A stretch of DNA of 64,000 nucleotides from an uncultured Kordiimonas sp. (GTDB taxonomy: Bacteria; Pseudomonadota; Alphaproteobacteria; Sphingomonadales; Kordiimonadaceae), in contig CANLMI010000001.1 in the NCBI GenBank assembly GCA_947492375.1, forward strand, positions 992,001 through 1,056,000. The letters run 5' to 3'. The position numbers were made by a program, and so were the translations under genes. Each line of letters begins with the position of its first letter. Positions within the stretch are counted from its first letter, which is position 1. A model generated the notes under the pieces. It searched no databases. It was not told the DNA's origin and saw only the letters and a program-made list of their open reading frames with translations. Of the stretch, positions 39,787 through 49,897 are shown in pieces.

Positions 39787-41163
39787 TTATTCTGCGGCTC
39801 TAATATTCAACGAATCCCGCTCTTCCTTTAAAGCTTCCGCAAGTAAAAAGGCGAGTTCAATCGACTGATCAGCATTAAGACGCGGGTCACAATGCGTATG
39901 ATAACGCGAAGCAAGCCCTTCTTCGGTCACAGCACTTACACCGCCCGTACATTCAGTCACATTTTGCCCTGTCAGTTCAAGATGTACACCACCGGCATAC
40001 GTACCCTCAGCCCTATGGCATGCAAAGAATTGTTTCACTTCTGTCATTACCCGGTCAAACGGACGAGTTTTATAACCAGTTGACGCTTTCATGACATTGC
40101 CATGCATTGGGTCGCATGACCAAACAACCTTAAAGCCTTCTGATTTTACTGCACGCAGTAAGCGAGGTAGATGTTCCTCTACATTGTCAGCACCAAAACG
40201 CGAAATTAATGTTAGGCGCCCTGCCTCATTTTCAGGGTTTAATTTCTCAATCAAACGCAGCAAATCATCAGTTTCAGTTGTCGGGCCAACCTTCGAGGCA
40301 ATCGGGTTTGCAATACCGCTCAGGAATTCAACATGACCACCATCAACCTGACGGGTCCGGTCTCCTACCCAGAGCATATGGGCAGACGTATCATACCAAT
40401 CACCAGAGGTTGAATCGATACGTGTCAAAGCCTGCTCGTAGCCAAGAAGTAATGCTTCGTGACTTGTATAAAAGTCTGTGCCGCGCAACTGCTGGACATC
40501 AGCCGGATTAATACCGCAAGCTTGCATAAATTCTAACGCCCGACCGATTTGATCAGCCAATTCACTGTACCGCCCACCAGCACCACTTTCGCGAACAAAA
40601 TCAAGATTCCACTTGTGAACAGAAACAAGATTTGCATATCCGCCCTGCGCAAACGCGCGCAGTAGATTAAGCGTCGCTGCCGATTGGCTATAGGCGCGCT
40701 TCATGCGCTCAGGGTCTGGAACGCGTGCTGCTTCATCAAAGGCAATACCATTAATAATGTCACCGCGGTAACTAGGCAGTTCAACACCATCGATAATTTC
40801 AGAACCACTGGAACGTGGCTTTGCAAACTGACCTGCAAGACGACCAACCTTTACAACCGGACAACTACCCGCAAATGTCAGCACCACTGCCATTTGAAGA
40901 AGCACACGAAAGGTATCGCGGATATTATCAGGGTGAAATTCTGCAAAACTTTCAGCGCAGTCACCACCTTGTAACAAGAATGCCCGCCCTTCAGCTACCT
41001 CACCGAGTTGCGCTTTGAGGTTTCTCGCTTCACCAGCGAATACAAGCGGTGGGTAATTTGTAAGCTCACCTTCAACACGCTCTAATACATCTTGATCCGG
41101 ATAGTCCGGCATCTGGATAGTTGGCTTTGACCTCCAGCCGTCCGGTTTCCATTCAGTCGTCAC
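39787..41163 (-). CDS. Class II DAHP synthase
   Basis: A 458-residue type II (plant-like) 3-deoxy-7-phosphoheptulonate synthase, the first step of the shikimate pathway. Recognisable segments are [39 protein letters not shown], the HWNLDFV-like [12 protein letters not shown] and [17 protein letters not shown]. The start is ATG at 41163. It is monocistronic. Confidence 0.96.
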   Translation of the reverse strand: MTTEWKPDGWRSKPTIQMPDYPDQDVLERVEGELTNYPPLVFAGEARNLKAQLGEVAEGRAFLLQGGDCAESFAEFHPDNIRDTFRVLLQMAVVLTFAGSCPVVKVGRLAGQFAKPRSSGSEIIDGVELPSYRGDIINGIAFDEAARVPDPERMKRAYSQSAATLNLLRAFAQGGYANLVSVHKWNLDFVRESGAGGRYSELADQIGRALEFMQACGINPADVQQLRGTDFYTSHEALLLGYEQALTRIDSTSGDWYDTSAHMLWVGDRTRQVDGGHVEFLSGIANPIASKVGPTTETDDLLRLIEKLNPENEAGRLTLISRFGADNVEEHLPRLLRAVKSEGFKVVWSCDPMHGNVMKASTGYKTRPFDRVMTEVKQFFACHRAEGTYAGGVHLELTGQNVTECTGGVSAVTEEGLASRYHTHCDPRLNADQSIELAFLLAEALKEERDSLNIRAAE

Positions 41164-41494
41164 TATATTACTCCTATCCTAACAATAACGCACCGCCACT
41201 CAGCAAAAATGCATCGCCGGGATATTTTCTGTTTACCTTAGTTTCAATTGAAACCATCTTTTCAAAGATTTCAATTTAACATCCAATTATGTAATTTAAT
41301 TAGGGACTATAAATCATGACCCTAAAATAATCTCAAGTGAATTATACAGGAAATGAGTTCTTTTAAAGAAAAAACAAGCCCTTTAAAGCCGCAAAAAATC
41401 GAACATTGTTATTTAATTTTTTCATTATTCCATTATAGCCATGATAACGGAAATAAATATCAACCAATTCAGCTTTACGCTTTCAGGATTACAA
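41164..41494. other. Divergent promoter region with a perfect 14-bp palindrome
   Basis: About 330 AT-rich bases between the DAHP synthase and the phosphatase genes. The one clear element is the palindrome GTTTCAATTGAAAC at 41241-41254, about 80 bases before the DAHP synthase start. It might be an operator. I see no gene or terminator. Confidence 0.5.
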
Positions 41495-42163
41495 ATGAAA
41501 ATCAGCCCGCGTTTTAACGTTCAAAAAATCTTATTCGACCTTGATGGTACGCTGGTCGATTCTGCCCCTGACCTGCATGCTGCCACTAATCATGTTATGC
41601 ACCATGTTGGCCGCCCCCTCCTTAAACTGGAAGAAGTAAGGCACATGGTTGGGCAAGGGGCGAAAAAATTGATCGAACTCGGCCTGACTGCAACAGGGGG
41701 AATAGAAGATCATGATATTGATGACCTTCTTCCGGTTTTTTTAGATTATTACCGCGCAAATATTGCCAATGGTACCTATTTTTATGATGGCGCACCTGAG
41801 CTTTTGAAGACATTAAAATCAAATGGTTTTGGCGTTGCCATATGCACTAACAAACCCATCAATTTGGCCAAATTATTGATCAAGGAACTTGGTGCAGACA
41901 GTTTATTTGATGTCATCACTGGCGGCGATAGTTTCGACTTCAGAAAACCAGACCCCCGACATGTGATTGAGACTGCTAATATGTTAGACGGCAACGGCAA
42001 AAGCCTGATGATTGGTGACACGTTCAATGATATTGATGCAGCAAAAGCCGCGAACATTCCATCGATTGCGGTCAGTTTTGGATATTCATCAACGCCTGCT
42101 AATGAACTAGGCGCCGACATTGCTGTTGATCACCTCAAGGACATTACCGAATTATTGATATAG
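41495..42163 (+). CDS. gph: HAD family hydrolase, phosphoglycolate phosphatase-like
   Basis: A 222-residue HAD phosphatase. Motif I is FDLDGTLVDS, motif II lies in CTNKP, and motifs III-IV are the Lys in DFRKPDP and MIGDTFNDIDAAKAA. A helical cap lies between. The closest activity is phosphoglycolate phosphatase, but related enzymes use other sugar phosphates. The ATG at 41495 is chosen because AGGA precedes it; an upstream ATG lacks a ribosome site. Confidence 0.88.
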   Translation: MKISPRFNVQKILFDLDGTLVDSAPDLHAATNHVMHHVGRPLLKLEEVRHMVGQGAKKLIELGLTATGGIEDHDIDDLLPVFLDYYRANIANGTYFYDGAPELLKTLKSNGFGVAICTNKPINLAKLLIKELGADSLFDVITGGDSFDFRKPDPRHVIETANMLDGNGKSLMIGDTFNDIDAAKAANIPSIAVSFGYSSTPANELGADIAVDHLKDITELLI

Positions 42164-42181
42164 GGCTGTAATGCTAATCAG

Positions 42182-43132
42182 TCATATACTTCTTTTAGCA
42201 ATTAGAATAATCCCGACTGAGCACAAAATAAGGGCAAGACCATGATATATAGTAAAGCTCTCGCCTAGAAAACTAATAGCAATTACACTCGTTGCGATAG
42301 GACCAACTGTCCCGGAAATTGCCGTTCGTTCCGGGCCAATACGAGCGATCGCTTCCGAAATCATAAACCCCGGTATAACTGTACCGATCACCGCCAACGC
42401 CAACAAAGCAATGAAAGCTGTTTGCGAAGGAACAACCAAACTACTATCGGGGTCTAACACAGCAAACCCCAGCGTATGCAAGACAATAAACAGCGTTGAA
42501 ATGCTCCATACACCGCCAGTGTAAAATGCACTGCCATAGCGAGTGATTAGCTGTTTGGACACTAATACACTGGACGCAAATGCCAAAGCTGCGATCCCGA
42601 CTATAAGGGCGCCAAATACAACACCATTATTCTGAGGGGCCGCGTGAAAGTTTTCCGCCTGACCTGCAAAAAATTCCTGACCAAAAATAAGAAACACCCC
42701 TATATACGTGAGCATAGCAGCGACAATCATTTTAAATGTCGGTGGTTTACGATTCAGCACTGCGGTTCCCAGAACAACAAGCGCCGGATAGCTGAATAAA
42801 ATAACTCGTTCAAGCTGAACAGAAATGAAATGCAAACTATAAAAGCTGAGGAAGCCCGCAAGGTAATACCCCATAAAGCCGCAGTATAATAATTTTAAAA
42901 AATCAGCTTTCGGTAATTGATTAATTGAGCGCCGTTTAATAGCCCGCAACATGACAATAACAAATACAGGAAGCGAGAAAAGCATACGGTAAAATAATAC
43001 CAATTCTGTCGACAAACCGTATTGATAGGAAAGTTTGACAAATATCCCCTTACTTGAGAACAAAACAGCCCCAAACGTGGCAAATATCAAGCCAATAGTC
43101 AGGCTATTTCTGTCGGTTCTGAAATCTACCAT
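42182..43132 (-). CDS. DMT superfamily (EamA) transporter
   Basis: A 316-residue inner-membrane protein with about ten helices and two EamA repeats, with FILFPALVV-like and GTVIPGFMISEAIARIGPER segments. It is distinct from the DMT protein at 33 kb. Small-molecule export is the likely role; the substrate is not visible. It converges on the phosphatase gene. Confidence 0.88.
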   Translation of the reverse strand: MVDFRTDRNSLTIGLIFATFGAVLFSSKGIFVKLSYQYGLSTELVLFYRMLFSLPVFVIVMLRAIKRRSINQLPKADFLKLLYCGFMGYYLAGFLSFYSLHFISVQLERVILFSYPALVVLGTAVLNRKPPTFKMIVAAMLTYIGVFLIFGQEFFAGQAENFHAAPQNNGVVFGALIVGIAALAFASSVLVSKQLITRYGSAFYTGGVWSISTLFIVLHTLGFAVLDPDSSLVVPSQTAFIALLALAVIGTVIPGFMISEAIARIGPERTAISGTVGPIATSVIAISFLGESFTIYHGLALILCSVGIILIAKRSI

Positions 43133-43253
43133 TATTCAATATGTCCAAGCCATGTAGGCAGCGAATACTAGAAATAATCGACTGACCGTCAATCATTGGA
43201 TTAGTAACTAGTTATCACACCACACTCTTAGGTTCAGGCTTAATAAATTAAAT

Positions 43254-44363
43254 TCACCCAAAGAGGTCATTTTCAAGAAAATTCTTAGGCAATTGCTTTG
43301 TTGGTTTACGAAAGGCTTTCATACTTAAATGTTTTAATAACATGAAAAATGGCATTCGCATCCAATGCCCGCGTATATAAAGAAACAACTTGGCCATTGA
43401 GGAAAAAGCATTGCTACTCATCTGCGTTTTAACCAGCCAGAATATGACTTTAGATGAGAGCGGGATTTGAACGCCTGTTAATAAAGCGAACGCCTTCAAT
43501 AAGTCATTTGCTTTTGAATGATCAAAATATTCAGCTAGTATTTGAAGAGCCATAAATAAAGGTTTCTCTGCCCCTATGTCCCTTGCGCGCGCTAAAAGAT
43601 GAATTATTTCTTTTTGTGTCAAATCATCAAACAGATAATAAATTTCAATTAAACTTCTGGCTGGCGTATCCAATTCACCATCATAGAATGCATGATAGGC
43701 TGCATGCAAAAATCGATCTGTGGGCGCCAGCACACGAATCTGGCGGCCCTCTATTTTGACAGCGGCCTCTATCATTTTTTCATGCGCCAACTCTATTCTC
43801 GCCGTTTTAGGCGTTAGCCGGTGATGAACATCAATCAATGTGCGCCTGCGCTGGTGCCGCATGGGGGGAAGTTCGTGCATCCATTTGCGGTAATAAGCTT
43901 GATCATAATCATTATCAACCGTCTCATCGCCTTGCCAACCGGCCATTATCAGAGCCTTCTCAACCTGTGACAACTCTCCATCAGCAACCATAATATCCAG
44001 ATCACTAACTCTTCTTCCCTGCCCTGCTCTGTGCCCTGCTATCACATACGCTCCGCCTTTCAGCAAGGTCGGCTGAATATTATAATGAGCAAGTGCGCGT
44101 TCAACACGGTCGCTTTCAAACATAAGCATACGTTGATCATAGGCAGCGCGGATCCAGGCGTTGTCAAACTTTATAACTAAAGCATCGGCATCGGCACAAA
44201 CGGGCTTAATGGAGCTGATATCCTCCTTATGCATGGAATGGCTATATGCGACCTGAGCCAGAATATGTTCACGGTCGGCATACTCGACAAATTCATACAG
44301 TTCCTGCGGGTTTGGTGGCAACGCCTTAAGCCCAACTGCTATTTTCAACCAGTTATGCTTCAT
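43254..44363 (-). CDS. Nucleotidyltransferase family protein of the HPr-rel-A cassette
   Basis: A 369-residue protein of the NTP_transf_5 type. The core is LLKGGAYVIAG followed by GRRVSDLDIMV, the G-x-x-SDxD pattern that places two metal-binding aspartates, with a third acidic strand in TLIDVHHRL. Such proteins occur beside HprK-related kinase A and PqqD-like genes near exosortase loci. Its start overlaps the kinase by four bases. It might add a nucleotide to a protein or small molecule; the target is unknown. Confidence 0.8.
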   Translation of the reverse strand: MKHNWLKIAVGLKALPPNPQELYEFVEYADREHILAQVAYSHSMHKEDISSIKPVCADADALVIKFDNAWIRAAYDQRMLMFESDRVERALAHYNIQPTLLKGGAYVIAGHRAGQGRRVSDLDIMVADGELSQVEKALIMAGWQGDETVDNDYDQAYYRKWMHELPPMRHQRRRTLIDVHHRLTPKTARIELAHEKMIEAAVKIEGRQIRVLAPTDRFLHAAYHAFYDGELDTPARSLIEIYYLFDDLTQKEIIHLLARARDIGAEKPLFMALQILAEYFDHSKANDLLKAFALLTGVQIPLSSKVIFWLVKTQMSSNAFSSMAKLFLYIRGHWMRMPFFMLLKHLSMKAFRKPTKQLPKNFLENDLFG

Positions 44364-45265
44364 AAAACGGTGCCTTCAGCTATCGTCCTAAACAAGCTTA
44401 AAGCGTCAGCACTTGAGCCATACGTTACTTCATAGGCTTGAGCCTGTTTTGCTATATGGTTTACAGCCCTGAAGGCATCTTTTCCTATGATCTGGTAATT
44501 TGTTGAACTTGCGATTAACCGCATTACCGTATCGGCACTAGCAACCTTGCTAATCGCTGCTACTGCCCCTTTTTCAAATTTAGGGAATATAATCAGCCTT
44601 GGCACAGCAGTTTCATATGCTCGGGCTATATCATCGGAGCGGGCGCGCCGATACGCGATATCCCCTTTTGGTCCGTCCTTAATGACTGCGCTTATCCATT
44701 CATCACCAGCAACCTCTCTAATGACATCAATCGATGCATTCTTTAACGATACTGGGCGCGGGTATGGTAATAAAGTATGATCATTTAATTCAATGATACC
44801 AAATTCATCCGAGAGAAGGCGAAAACCTTCTTGCATCAAGAGCGCGGTCAAGGTGCTTTTACCGCCACCCGAGGCAGCAGAAATAATCACCCCGCCTTTA
44901 TCATTAGCAACAGCCCCAGCATGCAAAATTAATCGATTATATGTCTTAAGAGCGACTGAAATATTTAAGCCCATCTCAAACGCTAAAGCGCCCATAGAAG
45001 CAGGCAAAGGCACAGCAGGGAATTGAAAGCCCGGATCAGGAATAATCTGCTTTTTCATCAAATCACGCAGTAAATTGGGAGGGCGTACATCTAAAAACTG
45101 ATCATGTAATTGATGATCAAACTTTACAAATCTATAATCCCTGTAGACATCATGAAGATGTACACCAACAGACGCACAAGAAGATTTAAGCCGGGCAGAA
45201 AAGTCACCAATTGATAAAACAAGCCGCCCTTGGCCAAGATATTTATCAATGTCACTTTTAAGCAT
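44360..45265 (-). CDS. HprK-related kinase A
   Basis: A 301-residue P-loop protein resembling the kinase domain of HPr kinase/phosphorylase. Walker A is SAASGGGKSTLTALL and the second acidic motif is LLSDEFGII. There is no HPr gene in the cassette, so the phosphoryl acceptor is probably something else. The gene overlaps the PqqD-like gene by eight bases and the nucleotidyltransferase by four, so the products should be made together. Confidence 0.87.
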   Translation of the reverse strand: MLKSDIDKYLGQGRLVLSIGDFSARLKSSCASVGVHLHDVYRDYRFVKFDHQLHDQFLDVRPPNLLRDLMKKQIIPDPGFQFPAVPLPASMGALAFEMGLNISVALKTYNRLILHAGAVANDKGGVIISAASGGGKSTLTALLMQEGFRLLSDEFGIIELNDHTLLPYPRPVSLKNASIDVIREVAGDEWISAVIKDGPKGDIAYRRARSDDIARAYETAVPRLIIFPKFEKGAVAAISKVASADTVMRLIASSTNYQIIGKDAFRAVNHIAKQAQAYEVTYGSSADALSLFRTIAEGTVL

Positions 45266-45578
45266 TGCTGAACTTTACTTTGTCAGATGGCCTTATAAAG
45301 CCCGCGATATCCAATTCCTGTATTGTTTGCCTAATGAGTGACAAGGGGCAGTCTTCAATATCAAAATCTAGACCTATTCGGACATGCTCCGCGATTGCCT
45401 CGGCGTCCAGCGGCGTATCAAACAATAGTTTCAACACCTCATAGGACAGGAAATTTAATAAATGCGTTTCACCAGACAAGGTGTGATAGACATACCAAGC
45501 CTCTTCGTGTGGCTCGATTACACAACATGCTTTATCAGCACACCAGACGGTATCTTGTTGAGACGGCCCTGCGAGCAT
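45258..45578 (-). CDS. PqqD-like peptide chaperone, HPr-rel-A system
   Basis: A 106-residue winged-helix PqqD-type protein. Typical features are an N-terminal beta part with TVWCADKACCVIEP and the helical core LLNFLSYEVLKLLFD, ending IQELDIAGFIRPSD. PqqD proteins bind a precursor peptide and hand it to a modifying enzyme. No PQQ genes or radical SAM enzyme are nearby; the kinase and nucleotidyltransferase take that place. It starts five bases after the Asp-rich protein gene. Confidence 0.85.
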   Translation of the reverse strand: MLAGPSQQDTVWCADKACCVIEPHEEAWYVYHTLSGETHLLNFLSYEVLKLLFDTPLDAEAIAEHVRIGLDFDIEDCPLSLIRQTIQELDIAGFIRPSDKVKFSNA

Positions 45579-45583
45579 CAGGC

Positions 45584-46297
45584 CTAAGACTGATTAACAT
45601 AATCAAGGATTGAAACCAGACAGGAAACCCCCGGAAAGCCACTATTCGCCCCCTGATCCGCAAACCGGGCCGCCAAAACCAAATATAAGCCCGTTGCGCC
45701 AGAAACATTAAACTCGCCAGAAGGTGTTACAAACCTGCCTGGCTCGAATGTTGTATTACCGGAAAAAGAAAATAAAGCATATTGGCATGCCAAGCGTTCT
45801 TCCCGGCGGCGCCTTCTTTCCCGGCGACGCCTTTCACGAGGACTTAAGCCATCAAGGTTTGCGTCATCATCATCATCCCGATCATCATCGTCGTCGTCCT
45901 GATCATCATCGTCGTCAAATTCATCATCGTCATCATCGACAGGGCAACCTGGCGGTCTAAATTGATCAGGAACAGTGCCATCTGAAAAACTATATTGCGC
46001 ACGACGTTGAATTCGGTTGATACGCCCTTGTGTCAATCTTCCGTTTCCAAGATTGACACGGTCAGTAACCCATGCCGCCCCTTCATCATTCACAAGAATG
46101 ATCAAGCCTGCAGGAATTGTAATTGTACAGTCAAGCGCAGAATGAGCAAATGACTGCGCTGAGGCACGCATGCTAAGCATCATTGGCATACCAGCAATAC
46201 CCAGTTGTAAAACACGGCGACGTTCCAACTGTCGGCGTTGATTATCCGACACCTTATCGCTTACAGGCTTACCAGTCTTTTGCGTATCATCAGCCAA
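45584..46297 (-). CDS. Export-signal protein with Asp-rich block, first gene of the HPr-rel-A cassette
   Basis: A 237-residue protein of no family I know. Residues 21-47 look like a twin-arginine signal (ERRRVLQLGIAG, then a hydrophobic stretch and an ASA-QS cleavage site). The mature part has an Asp-rich block at 121-145 (21 of 25 residues are Asp) followed by an Arg/Glu-rich stretch (about 153-168). It then ends in a hydrophobic, Gly-rich domain with two Cys (ACQY, SCLV). It lies five bases before the PqqD-like gene, so it may be that chaperone's substrate. A role is not established. The Asp run could bind Ca2+ or other cations. Confidence 0.6.
   Translation of the reverse strand: MADDTQKTGKPVSDKVSDNQRRQLERRRVLQLGIAGMPMMLSMRASAQSFAHSALDCTITIPAGLIILVNDEGAAWVTDRVNLGNGRLTQGRINRIQRRAQYSFSDGTVPDQFRPPGCPVDDDDDEFDDDDDQDDDDDDRDDDDDANLDGLSPRERRRRERRRRREERLACQYALFSFSGNTTFEPGRFVTPSGEFNVSGATGLYLVLAARFADQGANSGFPGVSCLVSILDYVNQS
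45863..45937 (-). repeat. Trinucleotide (GAT/GAC) tract encoding the Asp block
   Basis: A run of GAT and GAC codons, seen on the + strand as ATC/GTC triplets, with single breaks at Glu-Phe, Gln and Arg. Its length may vary between strains without changing the frame. It makes a His-rich reading frame on the other strand, which is a shadow. Confidence 0.85.
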
Positions 46298-46542
46298 TGC
46301 ATCTCGTCCTTAGCGGCATATTAGAATTCAAAAGCAATTAACAGCATATTGTATTCATTCATTTTCATAAAGCAATTAGCTATATTTATAACAGTTTTTT
46401 TAATGTAACGTGAATAAAAAGAAAATAAGTCACTTAGCTTAATATTTATGCAACAAAGCTACACTAAAGGCCTGATAAATAGAATTTAATCCAAATAGAA
46501 TATTGGCCCAATCATACTATAAGCTCGTTTGAGATGATCTAA
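46298..46542. other. Divergent promoter region of the HPr-rel-A cassette and phoR
   Basis: AT-rich spacer between the leftward Asp-rich gene and the rightward phoR. I see no clear Pho box, hairpin or small gene here. Confidence 0.5.
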
Positions 46543-47889
<1,347 letters not shown>

Positions 47890-47985
47890 GCCACATAAAC
47901 AACCCAGAAATTGCGAGTATAAAGAATTTTATTATATCCCCATTACTAAAGTGTTATGTTTGAGTGTAATAAATTTGTAGCTTAT

Positions 47986-48048
47986 CTGTCATATTCGTCA
48001 CACTGACGTCATATAACAGCATTACTAATAACGATGTTACTATGACAG
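47986..48048 (+). promoter_or_regulatory. Candidate Pho-box region upstream of pstS
   Basis: CTGTCAT (47986), GTCAC (47997) and GTCAT (48008) lie at spacings of 9-11 bases, with an inverted TGACAG at 48043-48048. This partly matches the TGTCA direct repeats of PhoB sites and sits 40-100 bases before pstS. Spacing is not perfect. Confidence 0.4.
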
Positions 48049-48086
48049 CTTTTGACATTTAGATGTTCCATTATAGGAGGCTCCAT

Positions 48087-49166
48087 TTGAACCGTTTGAT
48101 GCAAATACTACCGATTGGGTTAATCCTTATTTTTGCACCAGCAGGTTTAAAAGCTCAAAATGACAACGAGCCAATAAGAATTATCGGTTCATCTACCGTA
48201 TATCCTTTCGTTACAATCGCAGCAGAAAAATTCAGTGAAAATACAGACTATGAGTATCCTAACATCATAGCGACTGGTACTGGCGCCGGCATGATGGAAT
48301 TCTGCGAAAACAATCCAGATATTATTACGCATATTGTAACGGCATCGAGGCGCATTTCGCCTAAAGAAGAACAAGTTTGCATTCAAAATGCGCAAACAGA
48401 AATTATCGAGATTAAATTAGGGTATGATGGTATTGGGCTAACACGGTCCCGGCTTGCAACCAGCATGGCCCTATCATTACATGAAATTTACCTGGCTCTC
48501 GCAAAAAGCATTCCATCACATAACCAAAGCGATGATAGCGTTTCCTTCATTCCAAACCCATATAAATATTGGAATGAAATCAACCCTAATTTACCAAATG
48601 AGCCGATAAAATTTTATGGCCCTCCCATTACTTCTGGTACACGCGATGCTTTCAATGAATTAGTCTTAAGCGAAGGTTGTTCCGTCAACATTGAACAACA
48701 TTGCACCGAAATCAGAAATGACGGCGTATATTCAGCGATCGGTGAGAATGACGACCTGATCGTTCAACGGCTACAAACAAATGATACAGCTATTGGTATT
48801 ATCGGATTTAATTTTCTAAACCGTCACAACGCTATTTTAAGCGCGATTCCCATATCGCATGATGACCTGAAACCGGAATTACCCACAGGTCGTAATATCA
48901 CAATCGGTCATTATCCAATTTCGAGAACTTTATACCTCTATTTAAATAAACAGGAATATACAAATTCAACAATGCTACAAGCATATGTTCAAGAGCTGAT
49001 CAGCGACAAAGCATTCGGTGAAAATGGGTATTTAACGCAAGAAGGGCTGATCCCCTTAAGCCCTGAAAGCCGCAAAGCTACCCTTGATAATTTGATCAAA
49101 CTAAGAACATTAAATTTTACCATTGAAGCAAATACAGAGCCTACAGTTATTCAAAATAACAACTAA
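48087..49166 (+). CDS. pstS: PstS-type phosphate-binding protein
   Basis: A 359-residue periplasmic solute-binding protein of the PstS family. A signal peptide (to about GLKA-QN) is followed by IRIIGSSTVYPFVTIAAEKF, the phosphate-site TGTGAGMMEFCEN, then RRISPKEEQ and SGTRDAFNELV. The start is read as TTG at 48087, because AGGAGG is six bases upstream and the nearest ATG is too far from it. The permease genes pstC, pstA and pstB are not here, so it must work with a transporter encoded elsewhere, or act as a sensor partner of PhoR. Confidence 0.85.
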   Translation: MNRLMQILPIGLILIFAPAGLKAQNDNEPIRIIGSSTVYPFVTIAAEKFSENTDYEYPNIIATGTGAGMMEFCENNPDIITHIVTASRRISPKEEQVCIQNAQTEIIEIKLGYDGIGLTRSRLATSMALSLHEIYLALAKSIPSHNQSDDSVSFIPNPYKYWNEINPNLPNEPIKFYGPPITSGTRDAFNELVLSEGCSVNIEQHCTEIRNDGVYSAIGENDDLIVQRLQTNDTAIGIIGFNFLNRHNAILSAIPISHDDLKPELPTGRNITIGHYPISRTLYLYLNKQEYTNSTMLQAYVQELISDKAFGENGYLTQEGLIPLSPESRKATLDNLIKLRTLNFTIEANTEPTVIQNNN

Positions 49167-49207
49167 GCAGACCGCTCTTCAGTTGAAGAGCTCTAGGAGC
49201 GAAAAAA

Positions 49208-49897
49208 TTGAAAACCCAAATCCTTTTGATCGAAGATGATGTAAGCATTACAGAACTGGTTCGCTACAATCTAGAAAAAGCTGATTTCACGATTAACACT
49301 GCTAAGGACGGTGAAGAAGGGTTGATTTTAGCGACTGACCAAACCCCTGATGTCATCCTTCTTGACTGGATGTTACCCAATTTGTCCGGGCTCGAAATAT
49401 GCAGGCGCCTGCGCAGAAACAACAAAACAGCGAATGTTCCGATCATCATGTTAACAGCACGCGCTGACGAACCTGACCGGGTTCGAGGCCTTGAAACGGG
49501 TGCTGATGATTATGTCACTAAACCGTTTTCACCAAAAGAGTTGATCGCACGTATTCATGCCGTGCTCAGGCGTGTTCGCCCTGCCCTTGCTGCGGAATGC
49601 CTGACATTCGAGGATATTACCCTTGATAACGTTGCCCACCGGGTGAGCCGCGGGGAAAACCCAATTCACCTTGGCCCAACAGAATACCGCCTCCTTCGCC
49701 ATTTTATTGAAAACCCTGGCCGCGTCTTCTCGCGTGAACAACTGTTGGACGCTGTGTGGGGACATGACATTTATGTCGAAGCACGTACCGTTGATGTTCA
49801 TATCCGGCGGCTAAGAAAAGCAATGAACGAATTCGGTGACCCTGATTATATCCGCACGGTTCGATCAGCGGGATATGCGCTTGATAAAAAACGTTAA
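49208..49897 (+). CDS. phoB: Phosphate regulon response regulator PhoB
   Basis: A 229-residue OmpR/PhoB-type regulator. The receiver domain has DD at 10-11, phospho-acceptor Asp53 (LLDWMLP), and the Lys in YVTKPF. The winged helix ends with EARTVDVHIRRLRKAM and IRTVRSAGYAL. The start is TTG with AGGAG upstream. Its stop overlaps that of the XrtA amidotransferase gene in TTAA. It is partner to PhoR. Confidence 0.93.
   Translation: MKTQILLIEDDVSITELVRYNLEKADFTINTAKDGEEGLILATDQTPDVILLDWMLPNLSGLEICRRLRRNNKTANVPIIMLTARADEPDRVRGLETGADDYVTKPFSPKELIARIHAVLRRVRPALAAECLTFEDITLDNVAHRVSRGENPIHLGPTEYRLLRHFIENPGRVFSREQLLDAVWGHDIYVEARTVDVHIRRLRKAMNEFGDPDYIRTVRSAGYALDKKR

Noticed and set aside
45258-45578. 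PQQ biosynthesis locus, because of the PqqD-like gene
   Set aside because: No pqqA, pqqC or pqqE is present; the neighbours match the HPr-rel-A cassette instead.
45724-45960. A His-rich + strand reading frame opposite the Asp block
   Set aside because: It is the reverse complement of the GAT/GAC codon run; it has no ribosome site of note and no other support.
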